From an uncultured Clostridia bacterium (lineage in GTDB: Bacteria; Bacillota; Clostridia; Oscillospirales; Acutalibacteraceae): a stretch of 7,274 nt of DNA. How positions within the stretch are numbered: the stretch's first letter is position 1; the number at the start of each line of letters is the position of its first letter. Under the pieces are notes generated by a model that was not told the origin of the DNA, searched no databases, and worked only from the letters and a program-made list of their open reading frames with translations. Made by a program: the position numbers and the translations under genes. The DNA lies in assembly GCA_944381295.1 (NCBI GenBank), contig CALWKP010000234.1, positions 1-7,274 of the forward strand, in the 5' to 3' direction. Positions 1 to 6,436 of this stretch are shown here, in pieces.

Positions 1-7
1 TTACGAG

Positions 8-35
8 AAAAAGGCCACCTTTCGGTGACCTTTTT
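8..35 (-). terminator. Intrinsic terminator downstream of the AbrB gene
   Basis: Read on the minus strand, GGTCACC (24-30) pairs with GGTGGCC (13-19) around a GAAA tetraloop. The stem has 7 bp including one G-T wobble. Five Us follow (8-12) and an A-run precedes it (31-35), so the structure could terminate in both directions. It begins directly at the UGA (35-37) that closes the in-frame tail behind the AbrB stop codon, which marks it as the natural end of that transcription unit. Confidence 0.85.
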
Positions 36-112
36 CATACCAACAGCTTTTCCAGCTCTGCAATATTTTTCAAAACCGGTTCTTTTCGTTCCGGATCAGA
101 CATCTTTTCAAC
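35..112 (-). other. In-frame coding-like tail after the AbrB amber stop
   Basis: After the TAG at 113-115 the same frame continues for 25 sense codons, from V-E-K-M (104-112) to L-E-K-L-L-V, and closes with TGA at 35-37 against the terminator. The encoded segment is rich in Glu, Lys and Leu, reads like a protein C-terminus (N-I-A-E-L-E-K-L-L), and would extend the 66-residue protein to 92 residues. A single C-to-T change (CAG Gln to TAG) would explain the break. An ATG at 101-103 could in principle start a separate 22-residue peptide, but only a weak AGG lies upstream, overlapping the amber codon. I read it as the remnant of a longer AbrB protein; translational readthrough is less likely. Confidence 0.5.
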
Positions 113-313
113 CTACTTGCGCAGAAGTGCCAAAAGTTCTGCTGACGGTATTTCTCGATCCGGTTTGCGCAGGATCAGATCGCCGTTTTCCGCCATGAGC
201 ATCTCCAGCGGTGATCCTGGCGAAAGATTCAGCGATTTGCGGATTTCCTTCGGGAGAACAATACGTCCCAATGCGTCAATAGACTTGGTCATTCCTGTAT
301 TTGTCATAGTCAT
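113..313 (-). CDS. AbrB/SpoVT-type transcriptional regulator, probably C-terminally truncated
   Basis: This is a small DNA-binding protein of the SpoVT-AbrB (swapped-hairpin) family, 66 residues to the TAG stop. The diagnostic stretch is M-T-K-S-I-D-A-L-G-R-I-V-L-P-K-E-I-R near residues 8-25, followed by a Leu/Pro turn and the strand G-D-L-I-L-R-K near residues 44-50. Members bind DNA as dimers and act as transition-state regulators or as antitoxins. No toxin gene is adjacent, so regulation is the better guess. The ATG at 311-313 is chosen because GGAG (324-327) lies 10 nt upstream; the second ATG (305-307) would be 16 nt away. The start lies 38 nt inside the 3' end of the HTH gene, so the two may be translationally coupled. 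Its stop is the only TAG among the ten genes here, and sense codons continue beyond it in frame. Confidence 0.88.
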   Translation of the reverse strand: MTMTNTGMTKSIDALGRIVLPKEIRKSLNLSPGSPLEMLMAENGDLILRKPDREIPSAELLALLRK

Positions 314-1325
314 AGATCAATTTCTCCTTTTGCACATTTTGATTCCCGAAACTTTTGAAAAAAAGCCGGGAATCTTTTTTTACACGGATGTTTTTTCTGT
401 TACTGCTCAGAAAATCAAAAGAAAAACCGGAGAAAGAAAAATGGGCTGCGGTCCATAAGCCTGCGATCCCTTCCTGTATCCGGTGGAAAAGGGCAGACTT
501 CTCCCTTAGTCTTGCAGGATGAAAACAGAATCTTGCAGCATTTGTACCTATTTCCTGAAAGCTTACCTGTATTCTTCTTCTCAGGTTTAACGTATCCTTC
601 GTTACTACTTTAGTTTCTAGGGGTGTCACAGGTGACAAGGGGGAGGGTGTCAGCGCGGCCAGCAGGGAAATCAGCAGAAGATTTCTCCTGATTTTGCCGA
701 TAGGACGGCTGGCCGGTGCCGTCAAAACGAACCTGTTTGCGGTTGTCCCATGGTTTCCGAACCTCGCCCACCGTGTCTGACGGATACAGCGAAGGAACCC
801 ATGACGCAGAAGGTAAGAAATCGCTCTGGAAACAGACGAAAGGCTGACCCCACAGCCGGAAGCAATTTTCGTCCGGAATACCGTACATTCCCGGCTGCGT
901 CCTGCCAAAGCGGATAAAAAGGAATAGACACGACATGGCAAGGCTGGCAGTTTCAACGCGGCGCAGGGCACGGGGAACCGTCTCGTTTTTGCCGTTTGCG
1001 GGGTCTGCTGCGTGCTTTTCTGAGGGGGAAGGGATACGGTATCTATTCTGGTCTGCGGGCAATCCAGCAGCGTGTAGAGATTCGACGTCTGGCGTCCGGA
1101 ACCGGTAAACCGGGATACGATCTTCAGCAATCCGTGGAAAACAAGTTCTTTTGTAGCCCGAACTACAGAAGAAAGAGAGATTTCCGCCGCCTGGGAGATC
1201 GTATTTTTGGATACAAAACATTCCCGTGACCGGTTATTTGCATACCTGCAAAGCACCAGATACACCTTATAAGCGTTTGATGATATCCTGGTTTCCAAAG
1301 CTGCTGTATTCCCCGATATGTACAT
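276..1325 (-). CDS. Protein with two winged-helix/HTH domains
   Basis: This 349-residue cytoplasmic protein belongs to a helix-turn-helix family common in clostridial mobile elements; its target is unknown. Two related DNA-binding units are visible. Residues ~16-86 read NAYKVYLVLCRYA...SKNTISQAAEISLSSVVRATKEL, and residues ~128-202 read PCRVYSFLSALA...RTKIASGCGVSLSSVSRAISYL. Both carry the motif S-R-E-C before the helices and xISLSSVxRA in the recognition region. Each unit looks like a winged helix and the pair suggests internal duplication. The middle segment near residues 234-249 (TPLETKVVTKDTLNL) is familiar from this family. The start is the ATG at 1323-1325, with AGGAGG about 7 nt upstream; an upstream in-frame ATG at 1445 falls inside the Toprim gene and lacks that support. 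The last ~45 residues turn Lys/Asn/Phe-rich over an AT-rich stretch containing an inverted repeat, so the C-terminus may be readthrough into an intergenic segment. Regulatory function is inferred from the fold. Confidence 0.82.
   Translation of the reverse strand: MYISGNTAALETRISSNAYKVYLVLCRYANNRSRECFVSKNTISQAAEISLSSVVRATKELVFHGLLKIVSRFTGSGRQTSNLYTLLDCPQTRIDTVSLPPQKSTQQTPQTAKTRRFPVPCAALKLPALPCRVYSFLSALAGRSRECTVFRTKIASGCGVSLSSVSRAISYLLRHGFLRCIRQTRWARFGNHGTTANRFVLTAPASRPIGKIRRNLLLISLLAALTPSPLSPVTPLETKVVTKDTLNLRRRIQVSFQEIGTNAARFCFHPARLREKSALFHRIQEGIAGLWTAAHFSFSGFSFDFLSSNRKNIRVKKDSRLFFKSFGNQNVQKEKLIYDYDKYRNDQVY
341..381 (+). repeat. Inverted repeat with T-run inside the HTH gene 3' end
   Basis: GATTCCCG (341-348) and CGGGAATC (367-374) form a perfect 8-bp stem around an 18-nt AT-rich loop that can itself fold (CTTTT with AAAAG). 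Seven Ts follow at 375-381. The T-run faces the plus strand, where no gene is seen. On the minus strand the palindrome lies 14 nt upstream of the GGAG that serves the AbrB gene, so it could equally be an operator for that gene. I see no clear -10/-35 pair nearby. Confidence 0.5.
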
Positions 1326-1349
1326 GTTTTTCCCTCCTGATAATGATTT

Positions 1350-1374
1350 AGGGGCCGTTTCCCGGCCCCTTTTT
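1350..1374 (+). repeat. G+C-rich hairpin between the Toprim and HTH genes
   Basis: AGGGGCCG (1350-1357) pairs perfectly with CGGCCCCT (1363-1370) around a 5-nt loop. The stem is followed on the plus strand by TTTTT (1370-1374). It occupies most of the 52-base gap between the Toprim stop and the HTH start. In the minus-strand mRNA the stem is followed by TAAATCATT, not a U-run, so it does not look like an efficient terminator for the operon. It could protect or process the mRNA, partly attenuate, or stop antisense transcription. Confidence 0.7.
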
Positions 1375-1377
1375 GCT

Positions 1378-2574
1378 TTACCTTTCCTGATTTGAAATAT
1401 TCCGTTCCTGTACCGGATGCAGCTCCCGCCACCGGCACAGGACATCGTTCCAGTCGTTCAAAGCTGGCTGATGAACAGATACCTGATAATGATCTTTATA
1501 CTTCTGCATCAGCCTTTCTGTTGCCAGCTCTCCCGCTGCCTGTTTGTGTTTTCCGTCATTGTCGCGGTTGAGCGCAAACACAAGATGGGAAATCTGAGGA
1601 TTCCTTTCCAGATAGGCGTCCAGCCCCAGGGATACCCCTGCACCTCCCTGGGAAAGAACCGGAAAATCTGCATGTTTGCTGTGGGAGAGCAGGCAGAGGT
1701 TCCGGTAACTCATAGCTTCAATCGGGGATTCCACAACCACTACTGTCGTGGAATCCGGGGAACCCGGAAGAAAAAACGGGCAGCGTTTACTGCTGCCCGG
1801 AACATCTATCTTAAACGATTTCCCCTGTGTATTCATACTCCGCAGGGAACAATATTTCACGATTCCTTCCGGATCACAGCCTAGCATCGCCACGTTATGA
1901 TATTTCCGGATTTTCCCCTGGGAAACCAATTGCTCAGCTTCTCCAGCCGTCAGGCAGCGGACAGTTTTCTTTTCTTGCAGCTTGTTGACCCCATCATACG
2001 ACACGACTTCTCGGGGGTGCATGGAAAAAGAAGAGGGAACATGATCGGAGTCTGACAGGACGTACAACCCTTTTCCCTGCTCGTCGTAGCCGCAGATTTT
2101 AAAGCCGCTGTACCGTTTTACCTGCATCAGCCGTCCATCCTTGATCATATCGCTGACAATTTCGCGGTCAACACCGCGTGTCTTGATGAGATAGGCAAAC
2201 AGCATCCGGTAATCTTCCGACCGTTCCGGCAGAATAAACACAGAAGGCGTATCGGCTTCTTTTGCCCGATACGCCTTCTCCTGATCTTGTCTGCTTCCAG
2301 CTTCCTCGGCCAGGGTGACCACTGCTTCCGCATAGCTTTTCCCTTCATAATGCTGGATAAAGTCCAGCGCGTCCCCATGCAGCCCCCTTGAGTTCCAGAA
2401 CCATCGCCCATCCATCGTGAATACCATGCTGTCATGTTCCTTGAGGTGGTATTCGTTCCCTCTGCGTACCAGTTCATACCTGCCTTTCGCATATTCCAGA
2501 GCGTTTGTCCGCTGCATTGCCAGTTCCTTTTGTTCGTTTGTAAAGTAAACCTTCCCATCCTTTGATACCGGCAT
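1378..2574 (-). CDS. DUF3991 and Toprim domain-containing protein
   Basis: This 398-residue protein is related to the primase-like DUF3991/Toprim proteins of clostridial conjugative elements, probably acting on DNA during transfer or replication. The N-terminal segment (residues ~30-92; HDSMVFTMDGRWFW, then GDALDFIQHYEGKSYAEAV) matches the usual lead-in, which resembles a primase zinc domain but lacks its cysteines. The DUF3991 core starts near residue 115 (LPERSEDYRMLFAYLIKTRGVD) and resumes at HNVAMLG (226-232) and TQGKSFKIDVPG (249-260). The Toprim part begins at VVVVESPIEAMS (residues 278-289, catalytic-type Glu282) and has NRDND near 336-340 (Asp338 and Asp340). A conserved-looking NDWNDVL lies at 373-379. 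Residues ~152-222 look like an extra insertion within DUF3991. The start at 2572-2574 has AGGAGG just upstream. Its stop precedes a strong hairpin. Enzymatic activity is unproven. Confidence 0.87.
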   Translation of the reverse strand: MPVSKDGKVYFTNEQKELAMQRTNALEYAKGRYELVRRGNEYHLKEHDSMVFTMDGRWFWNSRGLHGDALDFIQHYEGKSYAEAVVTLAEEAGSRQDQEKAYRAKEADTPSVFILPERSEDYRMLFAYLIKTRGVDREIVSDMIKDGRLMQVKRYSGFKICGYDEQGKGLYVLSDSDHVPSSFSMHPREVVSYDGVNKLQEKKTVRCLTAGEAEQLVSQGKIRKYHNVAMLGCDPEGIVKYCSLRSMNTQGKSFKIDVPGSSKRCPFFLPGSPDSTTVVVVESPIEAMSYRNLCLLSHSKHADFPVLSQGGAGVSLGLDAYLERNPQISHLVFALNRDNDGKHKQAAGELATERLMQKYKDHYQVSVHQPALNDWNDVLCRWRELHPVQERNISNQER

Positions 2575-2589
2575 GCTCCCCCTCCTTTT

Positions 2590-3054
2590 TTACTCTGTTT
2601 TCGTCAGCTTTTTCACAGCCCATTGCCGCAGGCGTTCCCGCAACGTCTGCTTTACCGGCAGAAATTCCCGCAGCCCGGAAAGTTCCAAAAACGAGAGGAC
2701 AGCCCTCGTCCGATCATCATAGATCATGGCTTCTCCGTTCCCGCCGTAAACAGCAAACCTCGCTTCTGCACGGTCAATGTCGAAAAAAGCTGTCAGTTTG
2801 CTCCTGTGGTAAGAGCCTACCAGGAACTCTTTCCCTCCTACCTGCGATAACGTCCCGTATTCCTGGAAAAATCCCATAGCTTTTTCCAGCTTTTCCGTGT
2901 CCGCTTCCCCTTCTTTTACAAGGTCGATCTGTCCGTCTTTTTTCAGAAATCCCAATGGGTTTTTCCCTTTCAGAATCACCTGAAATCCTTCTGTCCCCTG
3001 ATCTACCATACGGTATCCAAGTTTCTGCATGTATAACGTGTAAGAATCAGGCAT
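2590..3054 (-). CDS. Protein of unknown function, shorter member of a paralogous pair
   Basis: This 154-residue soluble protein has no signal peptide or membrane segment, and I do not recognise a named family. It aligns over its length with the N-terminal third of the gene just upstream. Shared landmarks in order are xLGYRMVDQG against KAGYELTSIG, LGFLKKDG against IGFLKEDG (both ending at residue 41), FFQEYGTL against YGQEYGML, and FLELSGL against FLSFSGL. The C-terminal end (residues ~137-154) is basic (LRERLRQWAVKKLTK). The ATG at 3052-3054 has AGGAGG 9 nt upstream and overlaps the end of the upstream gene by 8 nt, so the two are probably translated together. It stops 15 nt before the Toprim gene. 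The Gly-Phe-Leu-Lys-x-Asp-Gly turn repeated across the pair suggests a small beta-rich module; its role is unknown. Confidence 0.85.
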   Translation of the reverse strand: MPDSYTLYMQKLGYRMVDQGTEGFQVILKGKNPLGFLKKDGQIDLVKEGEADTEKLEKAMGFFQEYGTLSQVGGKEFLVGSYHRSKLTAFFDIDRAEARFAVYGGNGEAMIYDDRTRAVLSFLELSGLREFLPVKQTLRERLRQWAVKKLTKTE

Positions 3055-4198
3055 GTTCGATTTCCTCCTTTTCAGGCTGGTACTCTCTTACCCTGTCCCC
3101 GGAATCCTTCAGCCGTTCCGTCAGCGGAAGATATCCTTCTTTTTCCAACGGTCTTTTCTGAAGCATCGCATCCAGATCCGCACGGTCCAGCGTCCCGTAA
3201 GTATCCCGCACAGCCTCCCGATCCTTTTCGCTCTGTTCCGGGTTAAACCCTTCCATCAATGCGATCTGCTCCATTTTTGCGTCAAATTCCTTCAGGACGC
3301 TTTCGTTCCTCTGTTTCAAAAGAAGATTTTCTTCCGGCTCCGGAACTTCTTCATCCATGGATGGAATCCAGGTGATATCCTGTGCCGATGTTGCTTTCTT
3401 TCCCTGTTCCCGTTCTGCAAGGATCTCCGCTACCAGTGCATCGATCTTTTTTCGCTGTTCGTCGGTCGCGGTTGGGGTATAGGTGATCTGTTGTTCCGGG
3501 GAAATGTAGGCAATATCCGACGTTTGGTTGTGTATCGTATAGTGTGCGCCGTTCCTTTGAAACCGGACTCGCACCGCCAATCCGATCTCAGAAAGCTTTT
3601 GCCGGAGTTTATCAAAAAAGGACGGTTTGGCAGCAGGCGCAGGCTGTTGTCCATAGAGCACTGCTTTTCCCTTGCTGCTGATATACCCGACTTCTTTTCC
3701 GTCCTTATCCTGGATACTGTACTTTTGTACAACAGGCTTCTGCGAAGACAGCTCCTGGCTGCGGGTACTGATCTCGGAAACAGATTCTCTCTGCGGGGAC
3801 TGGGACAAACCGGAGAAGGATAGAAACTGTGTCACGGAGTTTTCCCGGTCGCCGGTGACAGAAAGCAGCTCTTTTCCATTATCCGTTTCCCGGTAAATCC
3901 GATAGACCGGCTGCCGCAGCCCGAAATCATACTGTACGGTCATGGAAACGTCCCGGAAAGACGTCATGAGCTGTCCTTCCGGAATGTTTTCCAACATTCC
4001 ATATTCCTGTCCGTAGGCAGCTATGGCTTCTAATTCCTCCCTCGATGCTTCAAATTCCCGCAGCAGCGATACGGTCCCATCCTCTTTCAAAAAACCGATC
4101 GGTTCCCCGTCCTTCGTCAAAGTACAGGGAAAAATCTCTGCACCGATACTTGTCAGCTCATATCCCGCCTTTGTCATCAGTTCGGTTGTCAGGCTCAT
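3047..4198 (-). CDS. Protein of unknown function, longer member of a paralogous pair
   Basis: This 383-residue soluble protein is not recognised. Residues 1-131 match the shorter neighbouring protein (GFLKEDG at 35-41, QEYGML at 64-69, FLSFSGL at 125-131). After a Ser/Gln-rich linker (~132-155) a second, weaker version of the module appears: KYSIQDKDGKEVGYISSKG at 159-177. Residues ~191-242 are basic and beta-like (SFFDKLRQKL, VRVRFQRNGAHYTIHNQ). The C-terminal half is highly charged and helical, probably coiled coil (247-265, 292-315 and 321-383), with an acidic patch EEVPEPEE at 283-290. The ATG at 4196-4198 is preceded by GGAGG at 9 nt. It starts 41 nt inside the DUF4315-like gene and ends 8 nt inside the next gene, implying tight translational coupling. 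Repeated modules plus a long charged tail suggest a scaffold or nucleic-acid-binding role, but that is inference. Confidence 0.85.
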   Translation of the reverse strand: MSLTTELMTKAGYELTSIGAEIFPCTLTKDGEPIGFLKEDGTVSLLREFEASREELEAIAAYGQEYGMLENIPEGQLMTSFRDVSMTVQYDFGLRQPVYRIYRETDNGKELLSVTGDRENSVTQFLSFSGLSQSPQRESVSEISTRSQELSSQKPVVQKYSIQDKDGKEVGYISSKGKAVLYGQQPAPAAKPSFFDKLRQKLSEIGLAVRVRFQRNGAHYTIHNQTSDIAYISPEQQITYTPTATDEQRKKIDALVAEILAEREQGKKATSAQDITWIPSMDEEVPEPEENLLLKQRNESVLKEFDAKMEQIALMEGFNPEQSEKDREAVRDTYGTLDRADLDAMLQKRPLEKEGYLPLTERLKDSGDRVREYQPEKEEIEHA

Positions 4199-4439
4199 GC
4201 TGCATTTCCTCCCCCTCCATGAGTTCCATCAGCTTTTCCAGATTCTTGTCCCGGATCGCCGAAATGATCTCTATCACATCCATGTTTTCGGTGCGGATGG
4301 TGTTGAGCTGATTCTTCAGCTCTGTGGCTTCCAGTTCCCGCAGCCGCTTTTCCTTATCGCTGATCCCCGCTTTGAGGGCTTCGATCCTTTCCTGATCGTG
4401 CTGGATTGATGCCTTCAGCTTTTGTATTTTTTCTGTCAT
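4158..4439 (-). CDS. DUF4315-like small coiled-coil protein
   Basis: This is a 93-residue protein. Residues 2-45 form an almost uninterrupted charged helix (EKIQKLKASI, then ERIEALKAGI and DKEKRLRELEA) that should make a coiled coil. A short segment NMDVIEIISAIRD (52-64) and KLMELMEG (69-76) follow. This layout, an N-terminal heptad helix then a short Ile/Leu/Met helix, matches DUF4315 proteins that recur in clostridial conjugative elements and whose function is unknown. The start is ATG 4437-4439, with AGGAGG about 7 nt upstream; an upstream in-frame ATG at 4551-4553 would overlap the cysteine-protein gene and lacks a comparable site. The last 17 residues (after EEMQ) lack helix-like character and overlap the start of the next gene. 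Confidence 0.82.
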   Translation of the reverse strand: MTEKIQKLKASIQHDQERIEALKAGISDKEKRLRELEATELKNQLNTIRTENMDVIEIISAIRDKNLEKLMELMEGEEMQHEPDNRTDDKGGI

Positions 4440-4453
4440 AAAATCCCTCCTAA

Positions 4454-4681
4454 TCATCCCGGCTTGAACTCCGGACACGAAATCACCCGGAATCCTTCTG
4501 CTTCCTGATATTTTCCCCCGGCCCTGGAAACACTGCTTTTCACAGCTTCCCATCCCTCAACCGGGATAAATGATTTTGACCAGCTGCATCCCAGGAGTGC
4601 TTTTTCGCAGTCCCAACACAGCGTTGATGGCGGTGGTCCCTTTGTGTTCCGCTTTTTCTTTACTGCTTTTTTCTTTGCCAT
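4454..4681 (-). CDS. Small four-cysteine protein, possible zinc binder
   Basis: This 75-residue protein has a very basic N-terminus (MAKKKAVKKKRNTK) followed by C-W-D-C at 22-25, Cys32 in G-C-S-W-S, and Cys69 in I-S-C-P-E-F. The CxxC-x6-C ... C pattern is what a small zinc-binding fold would use, and the lysine-rich start suggests nucleic-acid contact. Similar CWDC...GCSW...CPEF proteins are common as hypotheticals in clostridial phages and mobile elements; none that I know has an assigned function. The ATG at 4679-4681 has AAAGGA a few nt upstream. The gene sits 8 nt after the ArdC-fusion stop and 14 nt before the DUF4315-like gene, so it belongs to the same operon. Confidence 0.8.
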   Translation of the reverse strand: MAKKKAVKKKRNTKGPPPSTLCWDCEKALLGCSWSKSFIPVEGWEAVKSSVSRAGGKYQEAEGFRVISCPEFKPG

Positions 4682-4689
4682 AGTATCCT

Positions 4690-6405
4690 TTATATCATCC
4701 GACCAACTTCAGTGCTCTGTGCTGTTTTTTCAAAATCATCACGGGCAGGAATTTTCAATTTTTCAAGCAGTGATTTTTCTTCCGCTTGCTTTTCGGACAA
4801 GCCGGGACAATCGTTGTTTTGATTTTTCTGCTCATTGTCCGAAAGAAATCCTACGATTTCCCGGAAGCCGATGCTATCCACATAATGGCAGGAGATTTCT
4901 CCATCCTTCTTGATTGCAATGATGTCGCTGACGCTCAGCGAGGGGGCGTGATAGTCCGCTGGATGTTCCAGATTAAAACGGCTGTACAGATTTTCTAAAA
5001 CGCTTTCTTCGTTCCCTTCGATATCCAGTGGCGCGGCATAGATCAGATCATAATTGCTGTGTGCAATGGGGAGTCCGTGTGTCTGCATCCATTCCATGTT
5101 CATGAAACGGATTGTCTCTTCCGCTTCATCCTTTATTTGATAAAGAGCAAAGCAATCCTCTTTATGGGAAAGAAATGCCTGCTCACGTTCTAGTTGATGC
5201 TCTGATCGTTCCATGATTTTTGCGTGAAATATGTCGCTGTATTCCCATTCGCTCCGATCGATCGCAAACAATCCGACGTGGCTGCCGATATCCTCTTTTT
5301 CAAAAACCATTTCAGGTTTTTGGTTCATTTGCAGCATGTAGATCGTAAGACCTTTTTCAAATAACTGCTGCGCACAGTCTTTGAAAAGCGGCAGAAGGTC
5401 ATCGCCCGGATAACCAAATTTTTTGCAGCTATCTGCTGATACAGACAGATCAGGCAACGGATAGGTATCTAATGATGATTCTGGTTTCTGTTTCTCTGTA
5501 ATTCCGCGCTCCTGACAAATTTCCTGGTAGTGCTGCTCGATGTTGGAGATCAGTTCGCAGGAAGTTTTGCTGATTGTCTCCAGGCTGGCTTTCAGCTCAT
5601 CCAGTTCTTTGCCTTTACTCCAGGTGGCGATATATCCAAAACTGTTTTCATCGGTCTCAATTCCAAAATGCTGACAGACAGCATAGGAAACGCTTTCAGC
5701 TTCCACTTCCTCCGTGTTCCGATCCTTTTTCCAGGACGGTTCCGCCTGAACCATTTTGGGATTATGTAGTTTGCTGTGAGCGATCTCATGAACGGTAGCG
5801 GAAATGGTTTGCACCTCGCTCATACCTTCCCGGATCGCGATCCGCTGCTGCTCTGAAGAAAAGTAGCCGTCCATGTTGTATGCCATCGGCTCAAACTCGA
5901 TGGGGACCAGTGCGGAACGTTTCAGGGCTTCCAGGAAAATCTCATAGTTTTGAACATTGCCGGACAAAGAAGAAGCCAGCTCCGGCAGGGGCTTCCCTTC
6001 GGTCTGGCTCACATCGAACACCTTGACAGGACGGAACATGGGGATGGTGATCTCTTTTTCTTCCATGATGATATTCCCATCGATATCCAGGATGGGGTCC
6101 TGGGTTTCCGGATCACGTTTTTGTTCCTCGATTTTCTTTTTATAGGGAGTAGGCGCGATGATGGTAATGCCATGCTCGCCCTTTTTTACATGGCGTTCAA
6201 ACTGCTTTTTCCACTTCTGGAAACCTGCCACCAGCGTAGCGTCCGGACGCTGCATATAGATAAGCATAGTGTTGTTGAAGGAGTAGCGGTGGAATCGGGA
6301 CATCACCCGAAGATATTCCCGGTATCGGCTGCTTTCAAATAATTCCTGAATTCCTTTTTCGAGATTTTTAAGAATATCCTGCATTTCTCTTTTCTGTTCG
6401 GCCAT
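4690..6405 (-). CDS. ArdC-like / zincin / YodL-DUF4316 fusion protein
   Basis: This 571-residue protein is probably an antirestriction-type or DNA-entry accessory factor. Residues ~8-130 resemble the ArdC N-terminal ssDNA-binding domain (YREYLRVMSRFHRYSFNNTMLI, then VAGFQKWKKQF and VKKGEHGI). Residues ~150-262 form a zincin region: HEIAH at 206-210 supplies two His ligands and the catalytic Glu207, and EVEAES (233-238, Glu237) fits the third ligand. Residues ~350-395 resemble YodL (LTIYMLQM, then VGLFAIDRSEW). Residues ~485-522 resemble DUF4316 (PSLSVSDIIAIKKDG, CHYVDSIGFREIVGFL). The tail after 525 is charged and low in complexity. No signal peptide is seen, so it is cytoplasmic. The ATG at 6403-6405 has AAGGTG 8 nt upstream and a stronger but more distant GGAGG. 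It is the first gene of the run and follows an intergenic region rich in hairpins. Proteolysis and antirestriction roles are inferred from the families. Confidence 0.87.
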   Translation of the reverse strand: MAEQKREMQDILKNLEKGIQELFESSRYREYLRVMSRFHRYSFNNTMLIYMQRPDATLVAGFQKWKKQFERHVKKGEHGITIIAPTPYKKKIEEQKRDPETQDPILDIDGNIIMEEKEITIPMFRPVKVFDVSQTEGKPLPELASSLSGNVQNYEIFLEALKRSALVPIEFEPMAYNMDGYFSSEQQRIAIREGMSEVQTISATVHEIAHSKLHNPKMVQAEPSWKKDRNTEEVEAESVSYAVCQHFGIETDENSFGYIATWSKGKELDELKASLETISKTSCELISNIEQHYQEICQERGITEKQKPESSLDTYPLPDLSVSADSCKKFGYPGDDLLPLFKDCAQQLFEKGLTIYMLQMNQKPEMVFEKEDIGSHVGLFAIDRSEWEYSDIFHAKIMERSEHQLEREQAFLSHKEDCFALYQIKDEAEETIRFMNMEWMQTHGLPIAHSNYDLIYAAPLDIEGNEESVLENLYSRFNLEHPADYHAPSLSVSDIIAIKKDGEISCHYVDSIGFREIVGFLSDNEQKNQNNDCPGLSEKQAEEKSLLEKLKIPARDDFEKTAQSTEVGRMI

Positions 6406-6436
6406 GTTGCTTTCACCTTACCTCCCATATAATTTT

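Noticed and set aside
610..1221. Minus-strand 203-codon frame overlapping the HTH gene in another frame
   Set aside because: The HTH frame contains two recognisable DNA-binding units across the same bases; this frame has no motif and no ribosome site.
1417..1884. Plus-strand open frame of 155 codons opposite the Toprim gene
   Set aside because: It is antisense to a gene with recognised motifs and a strong AGGAGG; no family resemblance or start signal was seen.
3053..3823. Long plus-strand open frame of 256 codons opposite the 383-residue gene
   Set aside because: It lies wholly antisense to better-supported genes, lacks a ribosome site, and its Phe/Leu/Arg-rich product is typical of a reverse-complement shadow.
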